Below, piece by piece: positions 27,601 through 41,800 of a stretch of DNA of 64,000 nt; within the stretch, counting starts at the first letter, position 1, and every line of letters begins with the position of its first letter. Under the pieces are notes generated by a model, which saw only the letters and a list, made by a program, of their open reading frames with translations, had not been told where the DNA came from and searched no databases. A program made the position numbers and the translations under genes. This DNA comes from Pampus argenteus (Eukaryota; Chordata; Actinopteri; Scombriformes; Stromateidae), in NCBI GenBank assembly GCA_036937835.1, contig CM072866.1, forward strand, positions 11,230,001 to 11,294,000. Direction: 5' to 3'.

Positions 27601-30600
27601 TATTCAATAGTTGCACAAAAGGTTATTTGAATTTTAATTTTTTTTTTGATCACAGGCTTTGGGATTAAAATATGATTATTGTGATTAATTTTTATTACAG
27701 ACCCTTTAATTAACTTGATTACATTTTTTAATCGAGTCTCATCACTAATAATTACCCAACAGTCAGAAAGGAGTGGTACTTAGCATTAACATGGAAAAAG
27801 CACTGCATTAAAACGCAGTGTTTGCGCGCATGTTGCACACATGTACCAATGAATAGATGCAATGTGATCCTGGAAGGATCCACTATGAAATTGAATTTTT
27901 GATGATGTCCATTGGGTTGCCTACTAAACACTGTGGTCTTATTGAAAGGAACAAGGAGGTTGTGTTTTTGTTCCATTGCTCTTCATGCTATCATATAATC
28001 TGAACACAACATTTCAGTGACGTCAATCCCTAAAATCTAAAAATAATTCTCTTGCTCAATGAGGATTTAAAAATTCTTTAGCAATGGCCTCTTTTGTGTC
28101 TTCCTCTGCTGGGGCAGCAATACCGCATTGGCAAAAATAACTCAATTCAATAAGTCATTGTCAGGATCACAGAGGAAAAGGAGGACCAAGGAAGTGTGAT
28201 GTTTTTTAAAGTCACTGCATATCTTTCAAGTGACAAATTGTCACGCTGTCACAGCTTGACAGTGACAATCTTGGGAGGACATCAGTTTACGACTGGAGAC
28301 CGCTCTCAAACTGAGAAAACTATAATTATTTGCCACATGCTTAGCTAAACTCACATATGACTGAATTTGCAATTTCGCTCACCAGTTTATTCATGTTGTC
28401 CACCTTGTGTCTCTACTGATTTATATCTGTGAGAATGTACATATGTTCCTTTCTTTGCTTACAAGCGTATACGGAAGACACTGCATAATGCTACCACACC
28501 CCTAACAGCAGCTCAACAGAAAAATCAGTGAATAGTGAGCTGGTGCACTGTTGGTTTTTATCTTTAATGGCCACAGAAATAAGATTTATTCCCCGAGACA
28601 ATTATTCTTGTGGCACAAATCCAATCTTATGAGCATAATTTGACTTTCATATGTTCACATGCAAAAAAAATACTTGAGATAAATTAGTCTGCTTTGCATG
28701 GCATTCCAGTGTTTCATTTCTCTTGCCTGCAAACAGTATAGTGAACCACCGCCTGTAGTGTCTGTTTACAACATTAGCGCATACATTAGTATGATCAACA
28801 AGTTGCTCTTAGAGTAAGAGTAGTAAATATGTGTTTTGTCTTGAGCAGTGATAGATCAATCCCAGTAAATGAAGTCTTAGTGTCTCCAGCAAGCTTAAAA
28901 CAGGAGATTGTTGATTCCTTAAATTATTTACAGATAACATATGAACAATAGTTAGATAATGATTTCATTACTCTGTGAATCTTATGGTTAAACACTGCAT
29001 ATAAGAATCAGACTGCACATGCTACATGCCCAATTAAATGTATTTCTTTGTGTTTTTGTAATGGGCTGTTTTTAGTTACAATTTCTGCCTTTCTAAGGTA
29101 ACCTCAGGCACACATGACTCTACCAAAGAAATTCATATCTCTTGGAGGAAAGTTCAACTCAGACCTTCTCATGATTTCCTGTGAGTTGCTGTTTTTATAG
29201 CATACTCGGCCCTACAAGCAAGCTGCAAAGACAAACTGCATGATAGACAGATATTATAGCTCAGGGTTGTAAACAGTAGTTTGAAGAAGAGACTACCTAA
29301 AATTTAGGATGAAGACCATATATAACAACTAGTTTTAAAAACACTGATCTGTCTTGTGTGTGGGAAAATCAATCCCAGTCATTAATGTTGCAAAGATGAT
29401 AATTTGTAAGGATACATTCAAAGTGTCTTTAGACCTGCATGGAAAAAACCTTGGCCCAATACACTTTTCCACTATGCTACAGACCACATAAAAAAAAAAA
29501 TGAAATTATGCACAATGTATAAACAGCCCCTGTGTTATTCTTGTTTAAATGCATTTTGAAAAGACTGTCCTCTTTACAAAGAAGAAGAAATTATGCAGAA
29601 AATGCTGCCATATATCACCTTCTATCACCATCATGCCACAGTGTAGTCTCAGCTGTAATGTGTGTATAAATTCATGTGCTACACTTTATAAAACATGACA
29701 TAAATCGAGTTATGATATCCTGGAATCTGGTCTGCTGTGAACTTATGAATTATTCTGAGATAAGGACCATTCATCATTTTCATCAGATTGCTCGCAAGAA
29801 TGGAAGTCATATTTGCCAGTAATATATGATTTAATATACGATTCATTATCAGTGTGTCGGTGTGTGTGCCCGTGGTCCATGTATTCCTCACACTGTGGGT
29901 ACATAAATCTGTACATGGTAATGTTGTGGCTGTAAGTAATGTAAATCATTGTTTTTAGGGTGAGGACTTGGTTTAAAGTTAAGGTAAGTTTAGGGTTATG
30001 AAATGTTAGGGTAAGGGTTAGTGTTAGGCATGTGGTGGTTAAGGTTAGAATATGTCTCTAGGAAATAAATAAATGAATGTAAGTCATTGTAATGTCCCCT
30101 GAAGAGATGAAGACCTAACGTGTGGTGTGTGTATGTGTGTGTACATACGTGTGTGTGTTATGTCTAAGATTTTTCCTTAAGGGTCATGTATTTATGAGAC
30201 TCGTTTAAACAATTCTTATGGATTCATTACCTACTTCACTAACACAATGGATGTGCATTTTTTAGTCACATAAACATGTATATGTGTGTCTGTTCCCTCG
30301 CTTGGTGCTGTGGCAGTTTTCACTCTGAAGTGACAATAGAAATGCCTCCTATTGAGAAAATGAAGAGTCTTAATTTTTCATGAGCACTTTAACACATAAG
30401 TGAATTATTGATGTCACTCTTCTACTGGTAGTCACAAAAAACCCAGTAAGGGCTTCATTCAGCAGGGTGATAGTATACAAAAACTAATCTCAACTGATTT
30501 AACTGGTAACCCACAGAGATTGCCACTATAAACGACCTCACACTCAGCGGCATTATTCAATGAAATCACTTTGAGACGCAGACATTGATCTGTAAAATAA

Positions 30601-33450
30601 ATAACTGTTTAACCATAAAACACAGATTTAGGAAAAGTGACATGACCGTTTCAGATAGAGCATAGCTGCTTGTATGATAAGAAAGATTTACAGGCATATA
30701 TATATATACTCTGTTCTTACTTACTGCAATCTGATGATTTCTCAGTGTTTCAACATTGTTGCAGCTCACCCAGGTGAGACATTTCTCAAGTTTTACTTTC
30801 TGTTTTGGATGATGTGATGCAGCAGGTTGGCACTCAGACATGACATTAAATTTAATTTGTTTGGGTGCTATCATGCATAAAGAAAAATAATGAAAGGAGG
30901 AATACAAAGCACATTGTAGACACTAGGGCCTTCTCCTCACTAAAGTAAAATGTTTGTCTGGGTGTGGTTAATGAATTGTAAAGGCTCCCTGAATGTGAAA
31001 AGTTTACATGTGAGTAAAAGTTAATCAGAACGACAGAGGGAGGCTGAAAAATAGAAAATAGAAAGTGAGAAATGATCAAAACTGCCAAATGAGCGTAAGA
31101 TGTAGTGTATTGACAGTGTTTTTGATGGACATCCTGTTACCATGGATACCTGAGTGAGGTGCAGAACCTCCACGACTATAGAGGGGTGGAGCCTGGAAGG
31201 CATAGATGACATCGCTATCGGCAATCGCCATCAGGTCATCGTCATCTGAGAAGGAACGCTGGAAACCCGTGGAGTACAACTCTGATAGGATGACCTAAAG
31301 AGAGTGTGAGAGAGACATCACATATAAACATACTGTGCCTATAATAAAGTAAACTCTGCAGAGCTGAACCAGGATTTCTTCTATTAGCTGCAAACCAAAT
31401 TTCCCCATAAGGGACAATAAAGAATTAATTAGAAAAATTAGAACTAATTGATCTGAAAGAAAGAAAAACATAAAGCCACAATGGTACCAGTGCTGTGAAG
31501 ATGCACAGTATGACTCACAGAAATACACCAACAATGATACTGAATGTTGGCAAATTGAGAGACTGAATAAAAAGTAATACATTTGTAATCCACTCACATA
31601 AATCAAAGCAAACCCTAAAGGTCCCTGCTTCAAATCTCTAGAAATAAAGCATCTTGCAAACAACAAAGACATTTCTCAAGTACAATAATTTGAGACTAAA
31701 ACTTGGCAACATCAAGATTACAAATCAAGGCTAGTGAAGGAAATGATATTAAGGACTTATTTCTTTTTAGAATTGTGGATAAAAAATGAGACAGAGTTGT
31801 ACATTTTCTAGTTTCTTGTTTAAATCAAGAGCCTCAGAGTCCTGACAGTAAAACAGAAAAGCATTTACTGATTGAGGGAAAGCCATGTATATCATATTAA
31901 TAAATATTTTGTGCATAGTAGCAAAGTATTTAATTCTTTGTTTCTTCTGTTTTTATACCACGATCAAGGGAAATATGTCTGACTGGCTGGCAGGTGTCTT
32001 GGTAAATGATTATAATGTGCCAAATCTGCACTCAAAGATTACTAACCTGCACGTAACCATAGCAACAACAATACTTTGTGATACCTAATTAGTAAACTCT
32101 GGTGAAACAGACCTAACCATGAGTTAAACTGACTAAAAACAAACAGACAACGAAGTTTCCTATTCCTTGTTTGTAATTTTCACATATCGGAGCAATCTGT
32201 TTGAAGGACAATTAATTCAGTAAGTATCGAATACATGTTATGTAATAATTCTGTAATAGAACTGGCTCATGATCTTAACAGATGCTTACAAGATGGAGAC
32301 TTGATGAAAAAATGTCTGTGGTACCACTAAGTAGCTTATATGGAGGTACAACACACACGCACACATGCACTTTGATCATACTTCAAAGAAAGAAAGTGGT
32401 CAGGGTTGGAGCTATGGATACACATAAAAAGCAACTAATACGCTGTCTATTGCACAGCTTTCTGAAGGGATGAGGGAAAGAGAGAGAGAGAGAGACAGAA
32501 AGTCCCTGTTCTCCCTGCTGGGTCCCATCACAAAATTAAATGTCTGTGTCACATGACTTACTTTGCCAAACAACTTCAAACTGGCCAGTTTAATTAAAAC
32601 GATGAGCTAAATGAAAGACAGACACATAAATGGCATCATTTATCTAATTTGTTATCAATATTTTAGCAATTTGACTCTCTCCTTTCGTTCTCCTCGTAGG
32701 CTTTAACATACAGGTATATTTGGTAGTGGAATGATGCACTCATGAACTGTGAAAAAGGCATTTTTCATTTCATGGCACATTTGTGTTTTTGCTGCTTTCT
32801 TGCCCTGGACCCAGATTTAGAAACTCGAGCATTATTCATCATGTGTTGTAGGAGAGCAGCAAAATTGATGAACACACAGCTCTCTGAAACCTTTTCCTTT
32901 ACCTTTTCCCCTGTTGGTGACATTTTAGCTAACTGTGTGCATACATACATACATGTGTAGAGATGCTCAGTATATTTGGGAATGGTCACCCTGCAGTAAA
33001 GGCAATTTTTGTAACCTCACAAATGTGTCAACTTTTACATTTATATGTTTCATTACTCTCAGGACTGTGTAGGCATGTTAAACTGCTTGATTGACATCTC
33101 CATCGCTCTCCAGTTGCATCTGTTGAGTTAGAACCGCTTGTTGGTTACATGCATTTTAATAATCAATCAATATGTGTGAGTTTCAGTGGATCGTTTTAGT
33201 TTCAAACTATTTTAATGTTGTTTCATGTAGTTTAATGCTTTTCCAATATGTTAAATGGCAAAACAAATTCTACTGGGTAAAAGTCTTTATATACCATACG
33301 TAAATGTTGGGGTTTTTTTGTTTGTTTTTTTGCTGCAAGGTTAATTTTTCCAACTTTCCATCCATGACAGGAACATATTTATTCAATCACAATGCATCTT
33401 GCTAAAACATCACAGAAATACATGACAGACAAAAGACAGACACAAAATCC

Positions 33451-33496
<46 letters not shown>

Positions 33497-36400
33497 ATAC
33501 CTGGTCTGGAGAGATGTTGCCCTCCTCTGCCACCATGGCTCTCAGGCAGGATATGGAACCAAAGAGAGGTATAGCCAGCCCCACCCGCAGATACCTCTGA
33601 CCCTTTGTACTGAACACTAGGGTCACACACATCGGCCTATGGGGCAAATAGAGGGGGATGGAGGAAGTACTTATTTATGTATGTGCATGTTTAGGGGAGG
33701 GAGGGGTTGGAAGACAAAGAGAGGTACACAGATAACAATGATGATGTTATAGTAAAGATCTGATTTAGCCGGATTACATTACTACAGATTCCAAACTAGC
33801 ATATTTAGTTATTTACATATCAAATGTCATGCCATGCGCGTGGCATAGACAAACCAAAAAACAGAGAAAATGTCATTATGAAGAATTCAGGGATGCCAGG
33901 AGCATGTATTCAGTTTGTAGTCGGTTTGTTCGGGAGATATTTTGGGCTTAGCTGAGTCCTAATGCATTTCACCTACCAAACAGCAAAACAACACACTCAA
34001 TAAAATGAGGCTTTGAAATGCACCGTTGAGCTTTTTAATATCTAATATATTCCGGGAGAAGTTTTCCTTTGACAATACTGTCATACAAAATCAGATTTAT
34101 CTGTGTCTGACTTAATATATGAAGCAATTTTTTAGTTTCCTGAGAGTTTTATTTATCTCTGCCGTGTATGTGAAGTCCCATGCATGACTGGACATGCTGA
34201 GCTAAACCAGCACATTGGTGGTATTGGTCCCACAGGAAGCTGATGTGTGCTGCGACATGTTTGATTTACAGCAATTTGAGCACCTCCTGTAGGAGATCCA
34301 GAGATGACAAAGAACGAGGAGATGGAGAATGAGAAATGATTTAGAGATAATAGAGAAATAAAATAAATAGATGATTGGATCTGTAATTAATGAGTTTGAT
34401 GAAAAGACAAGAGAACCTAAACAAGGGCAGGTGATGGAGAAAGGGGAAGTAAACACAGAAATAGGTAACAGAGTTGGGTCATGCCATTTTGAAAAACATG
34501 TAATCTCTGACACCTGCGCTTCCTGTTTCCCATTATGCATTATTCAGGTGGGTAATGTGCTAGAAGTAGGGAGGCTGACAGGTAGAGATGTCTGCTGCCT
34601 CAAAAGATTAAAAAAGGGTCTTTACAAAAAACATGCTAGTGCCACGATTATGATCAAATTACTTCAAATATTATTGCAGTTTTTTCATGTTAGCAATCTT
34701 ATATATTTTGTATTCCCGAGCAAGACTTTAAGAAAGACTTTAAGCTTAACTTTAATCGCTCGAAGTGAACACCATACTTGGTGCTATTTTTTTTTTAATA
34801 TGATTTATTTTTTCATCATTGGGTGTTAATGCTTTTACAACAGCTGCTCATTTGAAATTTCATCTGTTTGTGACAGGGTGCTGATTGAAAACCTGGTTGT
34901 TGTTTTTTTTACACACGAGCTTGTTTGTGTAAGGTTAAACACAATGTCAGTGTATCATGCTGCAGTGTGATCTTAATAATGTCTGTTGCTTTTCTTTATC
35001 CTGGACACACATTCTGTGTGTGTATCCCTTTGGTTTTGTACATACCTTTGCCATTCATTTGTTCAGGTCTTGAGATTATAATTATACTTATTAAATGTTT
35101 CATCATTTGGTGAGAAGAATTATGAATTTGGCAATGTTTGAAAATCATTTCATATATTTTGCCTCACATGTCCCGTACCTGAACTGAATATATAAACAAA
35201 GTGAGAAATAAGGCACATGCTACATGCAATCAAATACTCCATGAGCTTGGAAAACCTGTTTGCCCTGTTGAACTTTTGTTACTTTCAGTATCCAACCAGA
35301 AGGCAAGACAAAGGCCCAGTGAGACATACTCCCTTATTTTACATTGCTGAGGTAAAATAAGGGAGTCAAATTAGGTTTTTATGGCCCTTAGTAGATATTT
35401 TAAATAGATTTAGAAACATTAGTCTTTGTGATAATGATACTGATACTCACTATGTAAGGTTAGTTTGGGAGAAAACACTTAAACATACTGCTGTCCTGCT
35501 TGTCTCTCTGCAATACTGGCATTATCTCCAGCACTCAGGCCTCGATGCCACACTGCCAGCCAGGCCCTGCTGTGTCTCTGGGTGCCTCAAACTTATCAGA
35601 CATTCTGGTGGGATACTGCTGCAGCAGGACGGTGCAATGAGGGCAGTGTGCGTGTGTGCATGTGTGTTTGTGCGTGTGAGTCAGGTCAGTGTGGGGCCAG
35701 CAGCGAGTCCACACACAGCGAGCTTGAATGAATTTCTTTCTGTGCCGGGCTCAGGCAACTGCAGAGACAGACCACACACTGTCAGAGAACACACACTGTA
35801 ATAACGAGTTGAGGGTTTAACACTGTGGCGGCCATGCAGAGAACTTGCAGAGCAGTGGTGTCTGTATATTTGAAGATAGGAGGATTTATTGAGCACTGAA
35901 TGGAAGAAAATTGATTAAAATAGATTTGACTGAAATTCAATAGATTTCTGTTGTTTTTGTGTTTTTTAAACAATTTATTTCATTTATGGATGTTTTTTAT
36001 GGCACGTTGATACTGATATCAATATTTGACATAAAAAAAAAAAGCTGGCCTTTTTTTTTTTTTCTTTCTTTTTTTACAGAAACACAACATCAACATTGCC
36101 GATAACAATCCCCTTAATTGGTTTATTTACTGAGTGGTACATTTTACAGTTACAAAATAAACTTGTCAGTGCTCTCTGGTGGACGCATTATGTAATAAGA
36201 GAGACTGTTTCTGTGATCTGAAACATATATTTGGCAACTAAATTACAAAATCTGATTGGCCAACATATACACAGACACAATATATCTGCCCAGCCAATTT
36301 ATCAGTCTAGATGTTGTGTGGGCATAACACACTCTCCCTCTATTTATTATACGTTCTTTGTCCATCCCCTCTCACTCCCTTGTTCTCTCTCTGTCTTTAC

Positions 36401-38770
36401 CTTGATGTCAAAGTCATACTGTGTTACAGTAGGGGACCTTGCTGACATGCAGCTTCTGGTATGGTTAAAAATGGAAACAGCACAGAAAGTGTTTGTTCAG
36501 GGTCTTTTGATGGCCAGCATTCATTACTTTGATATGATCATGGCCAAAAGCTTGGTGTGTACAGCATGTTAGTGCAAGTGTGCATATATACATGTGTTTG
36601 TCTAGTCCTTATCACCATTATTACCTTAACATAGTGGCACATATCAACAGCGACATCAACAACAAAGGTTATATTTGCTGTTCTAATGGATATGTTTTGT
36701 ATGTCCTGTGTGTTGGTACATCACCTGGTTTGTCGTAGTGGGATAGGCAAGGAGATGCATAAAAACGGGTCGAAGGTGTTGCTCTGCTTAAGGCAATGAG
36801 GGCACGTCAGAGAAGATCTGGAGGGAGAGAGAAAGACCAATGAAAACCTCAATTACACTTTTTAGTCTTTTTAAAATAAAAATAAAAAATTAAATATGAT
36901 GTCAGCACTATACTGTAATTTTAATCCTTTAAATATTTCAAATTAAATGGCTGTTAGAACAAAAAAAAAAAACCTCTACATCTACAGGTCTTTACATCTT
37001 GACTTTATTCACAGTGTTGGCTTGATAGACCAACAGATATCATCATCCATGGTGATTATGAAATAAATGACCAGTAGAAATAAACTATACTGCATGCAGT
37101 TAAATACTCCATTGTGGATAATGTACATATTCTATGTGGACAGTGGTGAATACTACAAACAACAGAGGTGGGACGCTGTTCAGAGTATCTGTACAAAAAA
37201 CACTGAGCTGGATGTTGATGTTTAAAAAGTGAGGATGGTAAAGAGAAATTGTTAAAAGGAACAAGGATGACTTGTGACTCAAATGAAGGGCAGCAGGCAC
37301 AGCAGAGGTTGAAAAGGCTGAGGAAACAAAAGTGGACAGCAAAGACAGAGATGAAAAGAAAGACAACAAAGTGTGGGCCTCAGTGGGAGGACAGATTAAA
37401 AATGAACACAGTCGAGTGGACAAAAACTAGAAACCAAAGCTGACAGAGGAAACGACACAAACAGGATCTGTCAAGGTTTTTGAGCCAACAGTAGAGAGAG
37501 AAGCAGATTAGAGCAGAGGAATGACAGGAGGGTAAAGAGACTGAGGATCCCAACCTACAGTCCACTACCAGAAATAATCAGCAGCCAAGCAGTTTTCAAA
37601 GCCAAGATAGTGACCTCATGAAGATTTGAGTTTGACTTAGTTTAGTTGGATGGAGCATTAAATCACACAAGTGCTAAAATGTGAAGGATGACACAATAAA
37701 GTTGAAGGCTGTGGTGATAGCAAAGATGCAGATGTCCAGATGAGCTTCAAACTGTCACAATTGAAAAGCTGAAACCAGCAGTTGGCAGTTTTGCTTAAAA
37801 TATGACAATTAGTAAAGTAGTTGCCAATTTATTTTCTGTGGATCAACTAATCACAGCAGCTCTGTAAAGTACCTTTCCAAGTTTCCTATACAGCCATAAT
37901 TTGATGGTGTTGTTGTTTTTTTTAAATTGTGGTAGTTGCATTATTATAAATTCAAAAAGTAATTGATTCCAATTCCTGACACTAAAGATTCAAAAGAACT
38001 AGGTACATATGTTGGCTCTGAACGTCTGATGTTATTGGTTATTTGTCTTTGAAGACAAATAACCAAGTCTCCTTGAGATAACTATGACCTGGATAAATGG
38101 GAATATTCACAGGCGTAGTATTGTGGTGTTTGTGTGATTGGGTTTGTCATTTCTTGTATAGTTCTAACTGCTGAAATGTTCAATTTATCTTCACTACAAA
38201 TACTAGGAATCTCTCAAAGGATTGTGTGATGGAAACAAGCAGTAGTTTGATACAGAAATTGTGTAGTGAATAATGTTTTGACTACCAGTTTATTTGAAAC
38301 CTATTTTCAAATAAACTGTTATCCTTTCCTAAACCTAACAGCGATCAAGCATTTTTCATGCACCAATTAAGTGAATCCGTCCTCTCCATCAGAGAGAAAT
38401 TCATTATCTGTTATGGTGTGAACAAGACTAAAACTGCTGAGGTATATTATATATGGTAAGTTGTTGGATATGCACTTGTAATGTTTCTTTTGTGGCGACT
38501 TGTGAAGGAAAATGATTGCAATTTTGCTGTAAAATGTTCTTATATCACTGACATTTTAAGAGTGAGTGCATGTACGTGTGTGTCTGTGTGTTGCCAGATG
38601 CTTGTTTTATCTTATTTATGGCAGTTGAGCTGTATCCAAGTTTGCTGAGATACAAACTTGTCAAATGTACAAATATGCTGAAATAATACAAGAGTTTCCA
38701 AATTCTGCACTTCCTTGCTGTCAGTGTTGTACCCAGTGTGCCATGGCAGCCAGTCACCTGCTCTCTAATG

Positions 38771-38821
<51 letters not shown>

Positions 38822-41800
38822 AGTACAGCACACCAGCAGCTCTTCTTATACTAAAAGCTGAGTTACTCAGCATTCCTCCTTTCTGCTTAAATAACACTCT
38901 AAATAACAGCAGCATCTCCTAAATATTATACAGTATCATGTTGCCTAATTCCAGTTACAGTTATTCTAAATTAAGAAGCTTTGCAGCACGATACAGGTGA
39001 CATTGTTGTTGATGTTGCAAAGCATGCAGCACAAATGAGGTCAGGATATTATAAGATATGAAACACACTGCATATAGTTGTAGAGTATGTGATCTATCAT
39101 GTTATGAAGGAGTGAGCTGATGATATCAGTGTTGCAGGATTTGCTAGTACGGTATGTGTGTATTAAGTATTTCTTCAGGTCAGAACTCAGTAGAGTGCAA
39201 AATCTGAGGGAATGGCTAACTAGCTTGTAAATTCAAAATAGTTTTGCAGCTTATTCTTGTATTGTATTGGTTAAACTTAACTGACAGAAAATAAAAACTA
39301 CACAATCAAGTGGTTAAATTAACTGTGAGGTAATGCGTAGTGATAGATGTATATGTACATTATGTATGGCGTATGTATACTTGTGATTTAATGAGCAAGC
39401 TGCATAATTTTACCATGCAATTTACTGTCAAATCAGAAGTAAAAAGAAAAAAAAGAAGATAATGAAATCACATAACTTGACAAATGTGGAGCAAAACAAA
39501 TATAAATTTGCACCTTTTTATTCCATAAAATCTCAAAACATATTTCCTTATTTTTCTCCCCATGAAAGATAATTCTAGTCACAGTTTTGGTCGCATAGCC
39601 AACAAACTTGTTTTTCTCAAAGAAGCCTAGTTGTTCAGTCACTGCCGTCCTGACCTTATTCAAGGTGTAAACAGTATCAGCCGATAGCTCTGCAGACAGT
39701 GATGGATGGAGGTCTGGACTCAGGTAGAGACACAGACCAAAAACAACTTGACAAAGATTGTTGCTGGTATTTGCACTTCGACAAAACATAATAATTATTA
39801 TAGAAAATAGAGCAAAAAGAAAAAGAGAGATTGCTTTCAGCGGAACCTTTCCTTTCATAAAGGTCGGAAGCTTTATTTAAAAATAACACTATTCAATATA
39901 CTTAGCAGGTTATAACAGCAACCAACTGACTAACTGTGTGGAATTTGAAAGAAGGCATTTACTGCATATAAACAAAAACACAGAGATTTATCATCCAACT
40001 CTGCAGTTCACATCAGCAGAGCATTTTAGCATCTCGCTGCTCATTGTTTTGATTTACTGTTCATCACATCTTCACTGTTTGATTCACTCTTATAGCCTGC
40101 AGCAGACAGCTACCTGTCAAGCCTCAAGAGCCTGACAGTTAGCAACTAGCCAGTGATCATAGGTGATCATTTAGCAACTAAAGAGCCAGATATTCTCCTC
40201 AGGAGTTGGTGATGAGTGAATACTGGACTTAAGACTCATCAGGTATCCAAAACATGACTCTATGTGAGTCCTAATGTTGCACAGTGTCTGCTGGATGTGT
40301 AAATAGGAAACTGCTTACTAACACATTTTCCACAGCAATGTGGGAATAAGTCAATGTTGTGTTTGCAGGTTGTTTCTGATACTACTACTACTAAAAAAAT
40401 CTATTTTACAGGTTTAATTGGTTTGTACAGTACACTATAGCTCAAGATGACTGGAGAACAGGCATTCAGCCCCAACAGATGTCAGCAAACAACTATTTGC
40501 TATGGAAATATATAGTGGAGTAATGGTGTCCTGAGCAGAGAAAGAATCAAGCTCCTTCTGTGTATATTGTAATCTGAGCCTTTCTGTTTGTATGTTTTGA
40601 TAGCTAATCCAGCCTCATGTGCATGTTAGTGCGTGTGAGTCCTTCCCTGTTCTCCCCGAGTCGTCTGTCTTCAACATGGTGACCAGTTCACAAACTTTAG
40701 CAGTACAGCTAAACAGTGCACTAAAATATGTTTCTGAAAACATTTGAGGTGAGGAATAAGCAATACAGTAACAGAATACGTGATCCATATTTGATCAGCA
40801 CTGTGTTGATCTGAGTTCCATGAGCCGTGTTTAGATGCCTTTTTCAACTTTAATGAGTAACGCTGCAGTTGTTTTTTTTTGTTGCCCTGAGCTACTGGTG
40901 TGACATCTAGTTTGCTGATTGTTGTATTTATAGAAACTTTGAATAATTCAAAGACTATTCATGACTATTAATTCTGACAAATCTCTCAAAAGAAAGATCA
41001 AAAATTTAATAACACTTTGATCTAGTATTTTCTGCTGGTTCCAAAAAGTGCCTCCTCATACTATGTAGGAATTATCATTATCAAGAATAACATGCTTTGC
41101 AGCCAGGAACTGCAAAACGACAGACAACACAAGCCTGATGCATTACTGCATTGATAAGTCAAAAACTGAACTTACTCACTAAATCCCACCAGGCTTATAA
41201 AAAATTATGAATGGTCATTTGTTGGGGGCAGAATATGTATTTACGGCACCTGGCTAAATTAACAACAGGGCAAAATATCACTACAAATTCATGAGTAAGG
41301 TATGTTATATTAGGCATGTTATATTAGATGCAAAACTACACATCCTAACCATCAGGAGGACCAACATCACCTCAACACAACCACATTAAAGTTGGAGTTG
41401 CATTAAATGTCATAGTTCTTCAATAGTTCACTGCTTCTCCTTCTGGGACTGAAAGAGACAAGGAGAGCTCAGCAAGTTAATTTTCTTTCTGTCCGCCTGT
41501 CAGTCAGTAGTTAGTAAGTCAGTCATGTGCCACGGGCTGTGGATTGGAGGCCACTCATCTCTCTCTATCAGAGAGTTTGAGTAGAGACCTCCTGTCAGGG
41601 GAAATTAACTCTGCTAAAAGGGCTGTTGAGACACTCGCACACTGTCATGCTGAATCTCTCGATACAAACTTCTCTCTCACCCTCACTTCTGTAAGTTTTA
41701 ACTCTCCCTCTTAGGTTAAGAAATATTCTGGCGTTTGACTGTTCTTAATGTCAACATTGTATGAACCTCCTTCAAGGTTTAAACTAACTGACCAAATAAC

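Larger units (their letters stand above)
22664..31149 (-). other. usp43 intron (8.5 kb)
   Basis: It holds a hAT element (27037-27747), a CA microsatellite (23332-23366), an AAAT tract (25034-25056), and a run of degenerate TTAGGG-like units (about 29955-30050). I saw no other gene. Open frames near 24.1-24.8, 25.2 and 26.1-26.9 kb are low complexity or motif-free. Confidence 0.7.

Noticed and set aside
29955..30050. Interstitial telomere
   Set aside because: Units are irregular (GGGTTA, GGTTAAGG, TTAGGG mixed with other bases), so a dispersed minisatellite-like repeat is more likely.
38545..38922. Frames with Cys-Val or Thr-His runs near 38.7 kb and 33.4 kb
   Set aside because: They are translations of CA/GT microsatellites.
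39433..39858. 141-codon minus-strand frame in the large intron
   Set aside because: It has a hydrophobic N terminus and no recognisable domain, the sequence is AT-rich, and no splice or transposon context supports it.
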